Assembly: GCF_016908635.1 (NCBI RefSeq)
Contig: NZ_JAFBEG010000012.1
Location: forward strand, 1 to 64,000
Direction of reading: 5' to 3'
DNA length: 64,000 bases
DNA from: Sporohalobacter salinus
Lineage (GTDB): Bacteria; Bacillota; Halanaerobiia; Halobacteroidales; Acetohalobiaceae
Of the stretch, positions 18,973-28,024 are shown piece by piece. Under the pieces are notes generated by a model. It did not search any database and was not told the DNA's origin. It worked only from the letters and a program-made list of their open reading frames with translations. The position numbers were made by a program, and so were the translations under genes. How positions within the stretch are numbered: position 1 is the first letter of the stretch; each line of letters starts with the position of its first letter.

Positions 18973-19665
18973 TTATTCTCCCCCTATTATATATTTCTGG
19001 ATTGTTTTGTCAAACTTTGCTAAGCCAAACTCTTTTCCATGTCCTGGATAATATTTTATACAATTATATTCTCTTAATTTATTCCAGCTTTTCAATAATT
19101 CATCTTGGTCATTTGCAAAAGGAGGATAAACTGAATTGGGAAGCATATTAAATAATGTATCACCTATTATACAATATTCATCTTGCAATATCACTGAAAT
19201 TGATCCTTCTGTATGTCCAGGAGTATGAATAATCCTACCATCTACTCCATGGTCCGATAAATTATACTCGTCACTTATAACAATATCAGCATTAACTGGC
19301 TTAAATTGATCTTTAGAAAAAAATAAATTATTTGCAATACTTGAAATAATTTTAGAAAAAAACATAGTTCCATCAGGAAATTTATTATATCCTTTATTTA
19401 AAGTCTTCTTTTCTTTTTCATGTATTAAGACTGATGCTTTTGATTTCTTCTTAATATCATACAGACTGCCAACATGGTCATTATGTACATGAGTTATTAT
19501 AATAAGATTAATATCACTAAAATTAGCATTACAATCATTTAAAGTTCTTTCTATAGTTTCGATTTTACCAGGCATACCCGCATCAACTAATATATATCCA
19601 TCCTCGCCTTTAATTAAATATGAATTTGATTTCCCCATTGGTATTCTAATTATTGTTCTTTTCAT
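18973..19665 (-). CDS. Metallo-beta-lactamase fold hydrolase
   Basis: This 230-residue cytoplasmic hydrolase has the metal-binding signature THVHNDHVGS near residue 60, a second histidine in HTPGHTEGSISV near 145, an aspartate in IIGDTLF and a last histidine in YYPGHGKEF. This pattern is typical of glyoxalase II-like or quorum-quenching-like enzymes. The substrate cannot be assigned. It sits among unrelated single genes on the same strand. Confidence 0.85.
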   Translation of the reverse strand: MKRTIIRIPMGKSNSYLIKGEDGYILVDAGMPGKIETIERTLNDCNANFSDINLIIITHVHNDHVGSLYDIKKKSKASVLIHEKEKKTLNKGYNKFPDGTMFFSKIISSIANNLFFSKDQFKPVNADIVISDEYNLSDHGVDGRIIHTPGHTEGSISVILQDEYCIIGDTLFNMLPNSVYPPFANDQDELLKSWNKLREYNCIKYYPGHGKEFGLAKFDKTIQKYIIGGE

Positions 19666-19740
19666 ATTAAATTACTCCTCAAAAAATTTATATTTAGATA
19701 ATCTGATATATTATCATTCTGCACATATTCTTATTTAAAT

Positions 19741-20214
19741 TCATTTATTCTCTATAATTTTTTTAGCATTCTTAAAATCAGAATCAACTGTTCTTTTATA
19801 AAAAAACCATAATACTAAATTAAAGTCTTCCCATCTTTCTCCAATATGAAGTGCTAAAGTCTTATTATCTTCTAAAGAAAGTAATCTTGTTCGAGATACT
19901 TCAGGCCCCATTTTTAAATTAATAATCCCTTTTTCTTTACCTAATTCTCGCTTAGCCTTATATATATTTCCATACTGTCCATTAATTTTAAAATAATTTT
20001 CTTCAATTTTTTCAACTTCACTTACCCATCCTGGATATAATTTTGGATATTTTTTCACATCTGAAAGAGAATCCCAAACTTTTTCATAACCTTCATTAAT
20101 AATTTCTTTAGTTATATGAACCTGTCGATTTCTCCTATTAATAAACTCTTCCCATAAAAATTTGCTTAAAAACCAAAATAATGTTGTACAAATAACTGTT
20201 ATTAATATTACCAT
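19741..20214 (-). CDS. Membrane-anchored SRPBCC-like protein
   Basis: One N-terminal membrane helix (about residues 2-22) is followed by a soluble domain beginning VHITKEIINEGYEKVWDSLSD, characteristic of the SRPBCC/polyketide cyclase fold, which binds hydrophobic ligands. From the ATG at 20214 the protein has 157 residues; a TTG at 20223 is an alternative, but it lies directly against the G-rich ribosome site. Copy A of a dispersed repeat sits just upstream. Function unknown. Confidence 0.7.
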   Translation of the reverse strand: MVILITVICTTLFWFLSKFLWEEFINRRNRQVHITKEIINEGYEKVWDSLSDVKKYPKLYPGWVSEVEKIEENYFKINGQYGNIYKAKRELGKEKGIINLKMGPEVSRTRLLSLEDNKTLALHIGERWEDFNLVLWFFYKRTVDSDFKNAKKIIENK

Positions 20215-20248
20215 AAATTCCAATCCCCCCCCCTTTCAAAATTATTCT

Positions 20249-20361
20249 ATTACATTACTACACCAAAAGGAACAAATTTCCTCTAAAAAAATATTCTATT
20301 ATTGCAATATCCGTTATTCCGTTAAAATATAATAACTCCAGCTGTTTAGCTGGAGCTTAAT
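20249..20361. repeat. Dispersed intergenic repeat, copy A
   Basis: About 113 bases resemble copies at 34213-34417 and 37204-37414. Shared parts are TTACACTATTACGAC-like sequence, CCTCTAAAGGAATTCTATTATTG-like sequence and a closing hairpin built on CTCCAG. All three copies lie in gaps between two minus-strand genes. This copy is the most diverged. Confidence 0.6.
20336..20355 (-). terminator. Hairpin terminator after the acetyltransferase gene
   Basis: CTCCAGCT and AGCTGGAG pair around GTTT. On the minus strand the stem is followed by TTATTATATTTT, so it can end the acetyltransferase transcript. It is the hairpin part of dispersed repeat copy A. Confidence 0.65.
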
Positions 20362-20382
20362 CTCATCCATTCAAACTATTAA

Positions 20383-20829
20383 CTAATATTTATTATATAA
20401 CATATCTAAATGAGGAATTCCATCTTCTAAATATACATCCGATACTACCTTAAAACCTAAACTTTTATAAAAATCGGTTAAATATTCCTGGCCTGAAATT
20501 TTAATACTATCTTGTTGTAACTCTTCTGTAATAAAATCCATTGCCCTTTTCATTAATTCCCTTGCTAGACCATTACCTCGATTTTCTTTATTAACCAAAA
20601 CCCTTCCAATTGATGCTTCTTTATAGGATATTCCAGGTAATAATACCCTAGCATAAGCAACTATTTGATCATCCTCCTTTGCATAAAGATGAAAACTCTT
20701 ATTATCTTTACCATCACATTCAAAATAAGGACACTCTTGTTCAACAACAAAAACATTTATCCGCTCTTGGATAATATTATACAACTCTTTAGTAGTTAGT
20801 TCATTAAAAAATTTTATATGCCATTCCAT
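20383..20829 (-). CDS. GNAT-family N-acetyltransferase, ElaA-like
   Basis: This 148-residue acetyl-CoA-dependent N-acyltransferase has the acetyl-CoA loop as IGRVLVNKENRGNGLARELM near residue 75 and the ElaA-like start WHIKFFNELTTKELYNIIQ with RINVFVVEQECPY. The ATG at 20829 is chosen because AAGGAGAAG lies 6 bases upstream; a longer frame to 20898 would run back through the terminator of the gene before it. The substrate is unknown. A second GNAT at 26783 shares the C-terminal EDGIPHL motif. Confidence 0.88.
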   Translation of the reverse strand: MEWHIKFFNELTTKELYNIIQERINVFVVEQECPYFECDGKDNKSFHLYAKEDDQIVAYARVLLPGISYKEASIGRVLVNKENRGNGLARELMKRAMDFITEELQQDSIKISGQEYLTDFYKSLGFKVVSDVYLEDGIPHLDMLYNKY

Positions 20830-20880
20830 TTTACTTCTCCTTTCTGTTAAATTTAAACAAGAATGAATTAACAAATAATA

Positions 20881-20912
20881 AAAAAAACGAGCTAACAAAT
20901 AGCCCGTTTTTT
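20881..20912 (-). terminator. Terminator after the DUF6263-like lipoprotein gene
   Basis: A hairpin with arms AAAAAACG-GCT and AGC-CGTTTTTT around a 10-base loop lies 12 bases beyond the lipoprotein stop codon. On the minus strand the stem ends in seven T residues, a standard intrinsic terminator. Confidence 0.85.
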
Positions 20913-20923
20913 AAATTAAATTT

Positions 20924-21871
20924 TTAATAACTTCCAGTCATTTTAATTTTAGATTTCATTTTCATCGGTATTTCCGTTGACTGGTCTCCTTTAATAATTG
21001 AAACTTTTCCATTTATTTTCTGGTTGAGTTTTGCTTTTTTCGTCCACAAGCTATTACTATCAAGAATAACCTCCCCTGTTTGGTTCCCATTCATATTACA
21101 TTTTATTTCTACTTCTTTTAGATGCGATAAACCCATATGTTTAGCTAAATTAGTTTTATCCATCTTGACAGTTCCCTTAGTTTTAATAACTACTTTATCT
21201 TTTTTATTTTTTTCTAAAGTATAAGTATTAACTACTATCATTGGTAAAGGTTTCTTAAACTTAATCTTTCTAGTCCAACTCTCACCTATTTCTACCGGCT
21301 TATCAGGTAAATAAGATAAATTTTGCTTCCACCTTTTTTTCAGAACTTCTTTATTAGCTAATTTTTTCACTCCTTTTGATGCACCAGGAGCATCCTCTTG
21401 AGATAAATTCTTCAGCATACCTTCCATTAACTTTTGATATCCATTAATCTTAACTATATCTCCTGTATCAGACATTATCACAGTAAACTTCTTATTTTCT
21501 AATGCCTTCATACTATTTTTTAATTTATTATTTATTTTTTTATTCATTCTTTCCTGTTGCATTTCTGACAAATAACTTTGTTTATTATTAACTTTCAAAT
21601 CTACATTATTGTATTTCACAGTTAAAACATAATTACCATCCTGATTAATCTTATCTACTTTAAATGAGTAATCCATATTCATCGTCTGATCTGAAGACAT
21701 TTTTTTACCCATAACTTCTCGATCAATGGTTTGATCCATATCAATATTTAACTTATATTCATGTCCTTGTGCTAAATTCAAACCTAAATCATATTCTTTC
21801 TTTCCACACCCAACTGTCATTGTTAGTGTTAATAATAAAACTAAAAGAATTAATAAACTTTTTTTCTTCAT
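20924..21871 (-). CDS. Lipoprotein, DUF6263-like
   Basis: The 315 residues start with a lipoprotein signal peptide ending in TVGCGKK, so the mature protein is anchored by Cys20. The rest is a beta-rich extracytoplasmic domain with GHEYKLNIDMDQTI near the start and repeated lysine-rich strands, resembling the DUF6263 family. Function is unknown. It forms a single-gene unit with its own terminator. Confidence 0.75.
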   Translation of the reverse strand: MKKKSLLILLVLLLTLTMTVGCGKKEYDLGLNLAQGHEYKLNIDMDQTIDREVMGKKMSSDQTMNMDYSFKVDKINQDGNYVLTVKYNNVDLKVNNKQSYLSEMQQERMNKKINNKLKNSMKALENKKFTVIMSDTGDIVKINGYQKLMEGMLKNLSQEDAPGASKGVKKLANKEVLKKRWKQNLSYLPDKPVEIGESWTRKIKFKKPLPMIVVNTYTLEKNKKDKVVIKTKGTVKMDKTNLAKHMGLSHLKEVEIKCNMNGNQTGEVILDSNSLWTKKAKLNQKINGKVSIIKGDQSTEIPMKMKSKIKMTGSY

Positions 21872-22107
21872 AAACTTTTTCTCCCCTCATAATTAAATTT
21901 CACTTTAAAAAAATAACTTATACAAAATGAAATACATAAGTCATTTTCTATTGTATTTTACATCATTATAACAAAATAATCAAATTTTTACACAAATAAA
22001 TATTAAAATATGAATTGCAAATCACATATTTTTATTAGCTTTGTATCCTTTTAATAATATCCATAATATAACAAAAAATAATTAAAGTAGATATTCTTTC
22101 AATTCAT

Positions 22108-23103
22108 CTATATCCAATTATCCAATATGCTAACTTTTTTGTCGATAGCATCTAATTCAATTTTTGAGCCAATCGGCAAAGTAAACATTGGATGCGTATG
22201 GCAACAATCAAATTTACCTAAAAATGGCATATCTTTTTCTCCTAAAACTTCTTTTAATATTTCATAAGGCTCTCTGCCAGTTCCCTGATCATCAAACAAC
22301 TCATGTTTACCCAAAATAATTCCGGATATTTTATCAAATACACCACTTACTCTAAGTAACGAAAATAATTTTTCCATATGTGAGGCTGTTTTCATTGTAT
22401 CTTCAATAAATAAAATATCTCCTTTCTTTATTGCAGGCATATAATTACTCTTCCAAATACCAGTCATAGCATTTAAATTTCCCCCAATTACTCTTCCAAC
22501 TACTTTACCTTCATTAACTGTTATCCACTCATTTTTATTCTTAATTTTTTCTCTTTCTTTCTCTTCCCAATTTATATGTTCATCAGTCCAATATTCTGGT
22601 GGGTTATAAACATAAGGTAATTTTTGTTCTTCTATTAAAATATCACTAAAATAATTATATGTATCATGAACAAAAGGAGGAAATTCTCCAAATGAAGGAA
22701 CTAATGCTGGTCCATAAAAAGTTTTTATCCCTGTTTTAGCATATATAGCTAACAAAATAGCAGTTACATCTGAATAACCTATCATAATCTTAGGATTCTC
22801 TTTAAATGCTTGATAATCAATATATGGTAATATTGAATTAGAATTTGTTCCTCCAATTACTGACATAATACATTTTACTTCCGGATTTCTAATTAATTCA
22901 TTCAATTCTTCGGCTCGCTTTTCTATATTACCTGACCTATAAGAATCTTTTTTTCCAGTCAATCTACCAGCTAATAACTTAAACCCTTTATTTCTAAGAT
23001 ATTCCTTAGCTCTTTTAAATCTCTTTGGAGCAGTATAAGTTGCTGGAGAAGATGGAGAATAAAAAGCTATTATATCTCCTTTTTTTAATTTTTTTAAACC
23101 CAT
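22108..23103 (-). CDS. LD-carboxypeptidase, peptidase family S66 (LdcA/MccF-like)
   Basis: This 331-residue serine peptidase of family S66 would cleave the terminal D-amino acid from muropeptides or hydrolyse microcin C-like compounds. The nucleophile lies in IMGYSDVTAIL near residue 103; VIGGNLNAMTGI, ILFIEDT and CHTHPMFTLPIGS are family-typical, the last supplying the catalytic histidine region. The ATG at 23103 has AAGGAGAG upstream; the frame can be extended to a TTG at 23121, but that would include the ribosome site. The closer match is to the MccF-like branch. Confidence 0.87.
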   Translation of the reverse strand: MGLKKLKKGDIIAFYSPSSPATYTAPKRFKRAKEYLRNKGFKLLAGRLTGKKDSYRSGNIEKRAEELNELIRNPEVKCIMSVIGGTNSNSILPYIDYQAFKENPKIMIGYSDVTAILLAIYAKTGIKTFYGPALVPSFGEFPPFVHDTYNYFSDILIEEQKLPYVYNPPEYWTDEHINWEEKEREKIKNKNEWITVNEGKVVGRVIGGNLNAMTGIWKSNYMPAIKKGDILFIEDTMKTASHMEKLFSLLRVSGVFDKISGIILGKHELFDDQGTGREPYEILKEVLGEKDMPFLGKFDCCHTHPMFTLPIGSKIELDAIDKKVSILDNWI

Positions 23104-23207
23104 AACAATCTCTCCTTTCAAACAAAGCAGTATAACAATCTACCCTACGTAATTTTAAATACTTTAATTTTTCTTTTTCAAAACAAACCTAATCTGTTCT
23201 ATTTGTT

Positions 23208-24059
23208 TTAAACATTACTATAATTTTTAATCTCATCACCTATATCTTCTAGCTTTTCATCCAAAACTACATGATTAGTCCTTCTAATAATCTCTTCAAT
23301 TAATCCTTTCATATCTTCTAAATTAGAAATTATCATTTTCTTATCTATTCTTCTTTTCCCTCTTTTATCTGTTCCAGATTCCTGCTGATGATAACTAATA
23401 ACTGTAATAGACCTAATCCCAAACAAACCTCTTTTGGCCTTAATAGAGTTAACTTCCTTCCACTTTAAAAATTGAGTTAAAAAACAACTTACATTATGTT
23501 TAATATAAATATCATTAGTGATAACTTTAGGAACTTTTAAACCTCTAATCATTCTAATTAAACCAATTACCATTGCTATACTTCCAATTACTATATTCAT
23601 TATATAACTTAAATCATTATCGCCAATTAATAAAAAATATCCCATTGCAATTAAACCTATCATTCCTTGAAAATAACAACTTAGTTTTGTAATTCTATAT
23701 TCAATTGAAGTACTGACTTTCTTCTTAAATTTAGTAAATACTTTCTTTCGTTTTGAAGTAACAAATAAAAGTTTCATAAGAACTATCAAACCAATAATAA
23801 ATAAAATAACACTTATTCCAGTAATAATTTCAGTACTAATTTTTTGTTTAATTAAAAAAAACAAAAGAAGAGGATACAGCATTTGAATAGAAATAAACAA
23901 ACCAAAAATTATAGCAGAAATTAATCTATTAAATCTAAATTTTTTGTTACTTGCTCTTATAATTTTTTCTCCTTTACCTAATAAAATATAGCTTGTTAAA
24001 CTAATTAAACAAAAAAACATGAATGTCATTGAAATAATTATTTTTAATTTTAAATACAC
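23208..24059 (-). CDS. Membrane protein of unknown function
   Basis: The 283 residues have about five membrane helices (7-28, 45-70, 78-100, 130-150, 155-172) and a soluble C-terminal third with IKAKRGLFGIRSITVISYHQ, which looks like a PH-like strand pattern. No family was recognised with confidence. It is followed, 50 bases upstream on the same strand, by another membrane protein gene, and the two may be one unit. Confidence 0.65.
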   Translation of the reverse strand: MYLKLKIIISMTFMFFCLISLTSYILLGKGEKIIRASNKKFRFNRLISAIIFGLFISIQMLYPLLLFFLIKQKISTEIITGISVILFIIGLIVLMKLLFVTSKRKKVFTKFKKKVSTSIEYRITKLSCYFQGMIGLIAMGYFLLIGDNDLSYIMNIVIGSIAMVIGLIRMIRGLKVPKVITNDIYIKHNVSCFLTQFLKWKEVNSIKAKRGLFGIRSITVISYHQQESGTDKRGKRRIDKKMIISNLEDMKGLIEEIIRRTNHVVLDEKLEDIGDEIKNYSNV

Positions 24060-24109
24060 TTTTCAAATCCTCTCTTAATTTTTTTATTATACAGTAAAGA
24101 TCATAATTA

Positions 24110-24700
24110 TTAGTCACTTATTTTATTTAAAATCAACCACATAATCAGACCAAAGATAGTTCCACCAACTGAAAAAATGCTAATAGTTATAATAAAAGAA
24201 AATATAATACCAGGAAAAGAAATTTGGTTGTAATTAAATATAGTTTCAGCTATAAATACAAAAATCCCAGTGGGAACTCCCCAACTTAAAATCCCGTATT
24301 TGAAAATATAATATAAAATACCTTTTTCTTTTAATTTACTCCATGTTTCTTCTTGATAATTAACTTTTTGTTCCTTTGAATAATGTTCTAAATATATAAA
24401 CTTATTTTTAGAAAAAAGATAAAATAAAGCTAACCATTTTTTCCAACCTACTAATTTACTACCACAAATTAATTTTTTCTTTTCTCCTGGTTCTAAATTT
24501 AAAGTTATTTTTTGACTCTTACACCAATCAATTTTTGCTAAAACAGTATGCTTTCCTGAAGATACTTTAATTATTTTTTCTGACCCATTAGATATTTTAG
24601 TTTTTAACTTATCATCAATATAAATTTCAGCTTTTCTTCCACTATTAACAGATTGTGAAGTGCGAATTAATTTAATTTTAGCTTGCTCCAAAACAAACAC
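24110..24700 (-). CDS. Membrane protein with PEGA-like N-terminal domain
   Basis: Residues about 5-80 form a PEGA-like beta-domain (AEIYIDDKLKTKI, then VSSGKHTVLAKID and LNLEPGEKKKL). Two or three membrane helices follow near 130-195. This layout suggests a surface-interaction domain tethered to the membrane, though here the soluble part lacks a signal peptide and may face the cytoplasm. Function unknown. Confidence 0.65.
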   Translation of the reverse strand: MFVLEQAKIKLIRTSQSVNSGRKAEIYIDDKLKTKISNGSEKIIKVSSGKHTVLAKIDWCKSQKITLNLEPGEKKKLICGSKLVGWKKWLALFYLFSKNKFIYLEHYSKEQKVNYQEETWSKLKEKGILYYIFKYGILSWGVPTGIFVFIAETIFNYNQISFPGIIFSFIITISIFSVGGTIFGLIMWLILNKISD

Positions 24701-25041
24701 CTCTTTTTAAATATGTCGTCTAATATTTCTAGGCCTCAAAATGTTCATTCAGCCCCTAATTACTTAAATAGCAACTACTATCTAAATCTACGCTCTAATA
24801 TTATAGTTAAATACTTATATCATTAATCCTTTAATATCTTCCTAGTTTTAATTTTTCTTCAATCATACTTAATCTATTCCTAATATGATTAATAATTCCA
24901 TTTGGTTATAAAAGAATATGTTGACTAAAATCCTAACCTCTAAATAAGATTCTACCTACTTACGTAAGTCTTTATATCAAGCTACTACTGCTACAATTAG
25001 AAAAATAACAAAAAAATTATTATATTTTATATAATAAATTG
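24701..25041. other. AT-rich intergenic stretch, no gene seen
   Basis: No reading frame with a ribosome site, repeat or stable structure was recognised here. It separates the PEGA-like membrane protein from the small membrane peptide gene, both on the minus strand. Confidence 0.4.
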
Positions 25042-25063
25042 ACCAGGGGTATCATCCCCTGGT
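25042..25063 (-). terminator. Terminator after the 45-residue peptide gene
   Basis: ACCAGGGG pairs with CCCCTGGT around a 6-base loop, the most GC-rich hairpin of the neighbourhood, 14 bases after the peptide stop codon. The following minus-strand bases are AT-rich but not a pure T-run. Confidence 0.65.
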
Positions 25064-25077
25064 ATTGACTTTGGAAT

Positions 25078-25215
25078 TTAGGACATCATATCTCTAGTTA
25101 TTCGACCTATAGCAAAAGCTCCCATTGTTAATAGAGCTATTTTCCCGTAATACATCATTGGCTTTGACGATAAGAATCTCATATCCTGCCTTCTTTTTTT
25201 GTTTATTAGGTCCAA
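25078..25215 (-). CDS. Small membrane protein, 45 residues
   Basis: This short gene starts with TTG preceded by AAGGAGG at 7 bases, ends in TAA and is followed by a GC-rich hairpin terminator, so it has the full set of expression signals. The product has a basic N-terminus (KKRRQD), then SSKPMMYYGKIALLTMGAFA, one short membrane helix, and a final GRITRDMM. An in-frame ATG at codon 12 is an alternative start. Function is unknown; it may be a small membrane-bound regulator or a stress peptide. Confidence 0.65.
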   Translation of the reverse strand: MDLINKKRRQDMRFLSSKPMMYYGKIALLTMGAFAIGRITRDMMS

Positions 25216-25377
25216 GTATTTTCCTCCTTTCCAAAGTCATTTATTATTGTTTATTTGGTATCAAATTTTATTCAGGTAAAAATAACTAGTTTATAATTTT
25301 TAGAAAAAGATATAATATTTTAATTGAATAAAAAATCTGATAAAATATATACAAATAAGTGAAAGGAGTTGAGTGCA

Positions 25378-26733
25378 GTGATAGCCGGTAAAACTATAAA
25401 TCAATGGCAGGAAAAGTATCCACTACTAAAAGATATAATTAATAAACAAGAAGTATTTTGGGTTAATCCTAATAGAAAGAAAATTAATAAAGTTAAAGAT
25501 AAGTTACCATTAGATTTAGAAGATGTAAAAGAAACTGAAAAAAGACTTAAAAGATTTGCTCCTTTTATTGCTGAAAAATTTCCAGAAACAGCTCCAAATG
25601 AGGGAATCATTGAATCAAATTTAGAAAATATTAATAGCTTTAAATCAGTTTTAGAAAATATTTATTCAACTAACATAACGGGAGATCTTTTTTTGAAATG
25701 TGATCATCAACTACCTATTGCCGGTTCCATAAAAGCTCGTGGAGGTATATACGAAGTTTTAAAGCATGCAGAAAATCTAGCAATAAAAGAAGGTTTACTT
25801 ACTAAAAATGACGATTATAGTGTTTTAGCTAAAGATAAATTCAAAAACTTTTTTTCTCAATACTCTCTTGCAGTAGGATCAACTGGTAATTTAGGTTTGA
25901 GTATTGGAATTAGCGGTTCTGCATTGGGATTTAGAACAACAGTACATATGTCACATGATGCTAAAGAGTGGAAAAAAGAATTACTTAAAGATCATGGAGT
26001 TATCGTAAAAGAATATGAATCAGATTTTAGTCAAGCAGTAAAAGAAGGTAGAAGTGAATCAAAAAAGGATCCTAAATCATATTTTATAGATGATGAAAAA
26101 TCTAAAGATTTATTTTTAGGTTATGCTGTTGCTGGTCTTAGATTAAAAAAGCAATTTATAAATAAAAATATAACTGTTGATGAAGATAACCCACTTTTTG
26201 TATATCTTCCCTGTGGAGTTGGAGGGAGTCCCGGAGGAATCTGTTTTGGACTACGATTAGTATTTGGAGATAATGTTCATTGCTTTTTTGCAGAACCTAC
26301 TCATTCTCCCGCAGTATTATTAGGTATGTTAACTGGAAAACATGAGAAAATATCTGTTCAAGATTTTGGCATTGATAACATAACTGCCGCTGATGGATTA
26401 GCAGTAGGAACGCCTTCTTCTCTTGTTGGAAGGATGATGGAAAATTTGCTTTCCGGAATTTATACAACAGAGGATGATATTTTATTTTATCTATTATCTT
26501 CCTTAAAAGATAATGAAGGCTTTGAACTTGAGCCTTCTGCATTGGCTGGCTTTCCAGGAATAGCCAAGCTTTTTAGAGAAAAAAATGCAAAAAAATATTT
26601 AATGGAACATAACTTTAATAACAATAACGAAAATTCAACTCATATTGTTTGGGCAACAGGTGGTAGTATGGTGCCTGATGAAATTAAAAGAAATTACTAT
26701 AGAAGAGGTAAGGAAATACAGAAAAATATCTAA
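25378..26733 (+). CDS. dsdA: D-serine dehydratase (D-serine ammonia-lyase)
   Basis: This PLP enzyme deaminates D-serine to pyruvate and ammonia. The 451 residues begin MIAGKTINQWQEKYPLL, the usual DsdA start, and include the PLP lysine in AGSIKARGG near residue 120, the phosphate-binding SVGSTGNLGLSIG region, and YLPCGVGGSPGG near 280. The GTG at 25378 is chosen because AAGGAG lies 9 bases upstream; a TTG at 25369 abuts the ribosome site. A GNAT acetyltransferase gene follows after 50 bases and is probably co-transcribed. Confidence 0.92.
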   Translation: MIAGKTINQWQEKYPLLKDIINKQEVFWVNPNRKKINKVKDKLPLDLEDVKETEKRLKRFAPFIAEKFPETAPNEGIIESNLENINSFKSVLENIYSTNITGDLFLKCDHQLPIAGSIKARGGIYEVLKHAENLAIKEGLLTKNDDYSVLAKDKFKNFFSQYSLAVGSTGNLGLSIGISGSALGFRTTVHMSHDAKEWKKELLKDHGVIVKEYESDFSQAVKEGRSESKKDPKSYFIDDEKSKDLFLGYAVAGLRLKKQFINKNITVDEDNPLFVYLPCGVGGSPGGICFGLRLVFGDNVHCFFAEPTHSPAVLLGMLTGKHEKISVQDFGIDNITAADGLAVGTPSSLVGRMMENLLSGIYTTEDDILFYLLSSLKDNEGFELEPSALAGFPGIAKLFREKNAKKYLMEHNFNNNNENSTHIVWATGGSMVPDEIKRNYYRRGKEIQKNI

Positions 26734-26782
26734 AATTAATCTAAACAACTATACAAACTGTTAAGTGAAAGGAATGATCTCT

Positions 26783-27208
26783 ATGATAGCAAAACATATT
26801 AAAAATCAATCAGAACTTGAAATCTGTTTTGATATAAGAAAAAAAGTTTTTGTTGAAGAACAAGGTGTTCCATTAGAAGATGAATTTGATAAATATGAAA
26901 ATACAGCTGAACATATACTTGGGTATTATAATGATAAACCTGTTGGTACTGGAAGAATGAGAATTGTCGATGGAATAGCAAAATTAGAAAGAATCTGTAT
27001 TTTAGCTTCTTATCGAAAATATGGTCTTGGAAAGATTCTTGTCCAAAAACTTGAAAAAATTGCCAAAGAAAAAGATATTGTAAAATCAAAACTCCACGGA
27101 CAAACACACGCACAGCAATTTTATGAGAAATTAGGTTATCATAAAGCATCACAAGTATTTATGGAAGATGGCATTCCACACCTTTTAATGGTAAAAAACT
27201 TATCCTAA
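26783..27208 (+). CDS. GNAT-family N-acetyltransferase
   Basis: The 141-residue acetyltransferase has RKKVFVEEQGVPLEDEFD near the N-terminus, ERICILASYRKYGLGKILV as acetyl-CoA loop near 75, and KLHGQTHAQQFYEKLGY near 110, the pattern of YjcF/ElaA-like GNATs. The ATG at 26783 fits the AAAGGA site best; ATG at 26774 is too close. It follows dsdA directly and ends before a terminator. Substrate unknown. Confidence 0.86.
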   Translation: MIAKHIKNQSELEICFDIRKKVFVEEQGVPLEDEFDKYENTAEHILGYYNDKPVGTGRMRIVDGIAKLERICILASYRKYGLGKILVQKLEKIAKEKDIVKSKLHGQTHAQQFYEKLGYHKASQVFMEDGIPHLLMVKNLS

Positions 27209-27251
27209 AGATACTTAAAATCGATTTTTTCTCAAAATCCTATAGAAAATC

Positions 27252-27284
27252 AAAACCAACTACCATTTAAAAATAGTTGGTTTT
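27252..27284. terminator. Terminator after dsdA-GNAT
   Basis: Arms AAAACCAACTA and TAGTTGGTTTT enclose an 11-base loop and are followed by a T-rich stretch. It may serve both the plus-strand acetyltransferase and the convergent outer-membrane relic. Confidence 0.75.
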
Positions 27285-27291
27285 ATTAAAT

Positions 27292-27860
27292 CTAGAATTT
27301 ATAATTTAATTCGATATCAAAAGAGATAACTTCTTGTTCATTTTCGTAATAAATATTATTATTTCTGTGTCCTGTCTCATCTCCTGAAGTTGAAGGATCA
27401 TCATAAAGTATATTTATTATTATTTTCATTAATTGCTTTCCAATCAAATCTAAATTTTAAATCAAAAATTTCACTATCTATATCAACATCTCCTATACTA
27501 TAGACATCTTTAGAACCTCCACCAGTCCAATCACTATCTTCAAATCCACTCACATCATCATCATTAGCTATTGTTTTACCAAATTCAAAAGAAAATCCAC
27601 CTACATTTAGAAAATCATTTTTCCAGTTGTTTTCATATTTCAATAATGCTAAAGTACTATCAACAGGAAAAATCAATTCACTCTTCCATATATATCTAGA
27701 AATAGAATACTAAGTTTCTCCGTCTAATTGCTGCAAACCAACACTAAAATTATTACTTAACTTCACCTAAATCATCTGTCGAAGCAGCACTAGCTCCTAA
27801 ACTCGTTACTAAAATTGTTGTTAAAACCATCATTAATACTGCCGTTTTCTTAACATTCAT
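27292..27860 (-). pseudogene. Broken outer-membrane beta-barrel protein gene, full length but frameshifted
   Basis: A signal peptide (ends GASAAS) starts at 27860. The phase shifts after about 30 codons, a TAG interrupts LDGETxYSIS where the related gene at 6972 has GETEYEIS, then a long open part carries KSELIFPVDS and acidic barrel strands, and a one-base loss near 27405 shifts the end. Restored, the protein would be about 185 residues and end in NYKF, the outer-membrane C-terminal phenylalanine. Three separate lesions make sequencing error unlikely. Confidence 0.75.
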
Positions 27861-27889
27861 TGTCCCCCCCTTTTTTTTATCTTTCCAAT

Positions 27890-28024
27890 ATATTAATATA
27901 TATGTCCAGCCTCACAACGTCTCTGCTAACGCTTCCTAATCCATAATTAAAACTGAAGCCTTATGTAGTCCACCTTACCTTCATTTATACTTATAGCTTA
28001 AATGTCGTTAATCTGCTGTTATAT
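27890..28024 (-). repeat. Degenerate attC-like site with a scrap of intron 5' end
   Basis: On the minus strand CATATAAC (R'' box) is followed by AGATTAACGACATTTAAG and, about 80 bases on, by AGACGTTGTGAGG, matching the arms of the intact attC-like sites at lower fidelity. Next to it TGGACATATATAT resembles the intron 5' region, with the first bases deleted. This is a decayed relic of the cassette array found at 38.5-59 kb. Confidence 0.6.

Noticed and set aside
20830-20898. Upstream N-terminal extension of the acetyltransferase
   Set aside because: It would be translated from the terminator of the preceding gene, and a good ribosome site lies at the ATG at 20829.
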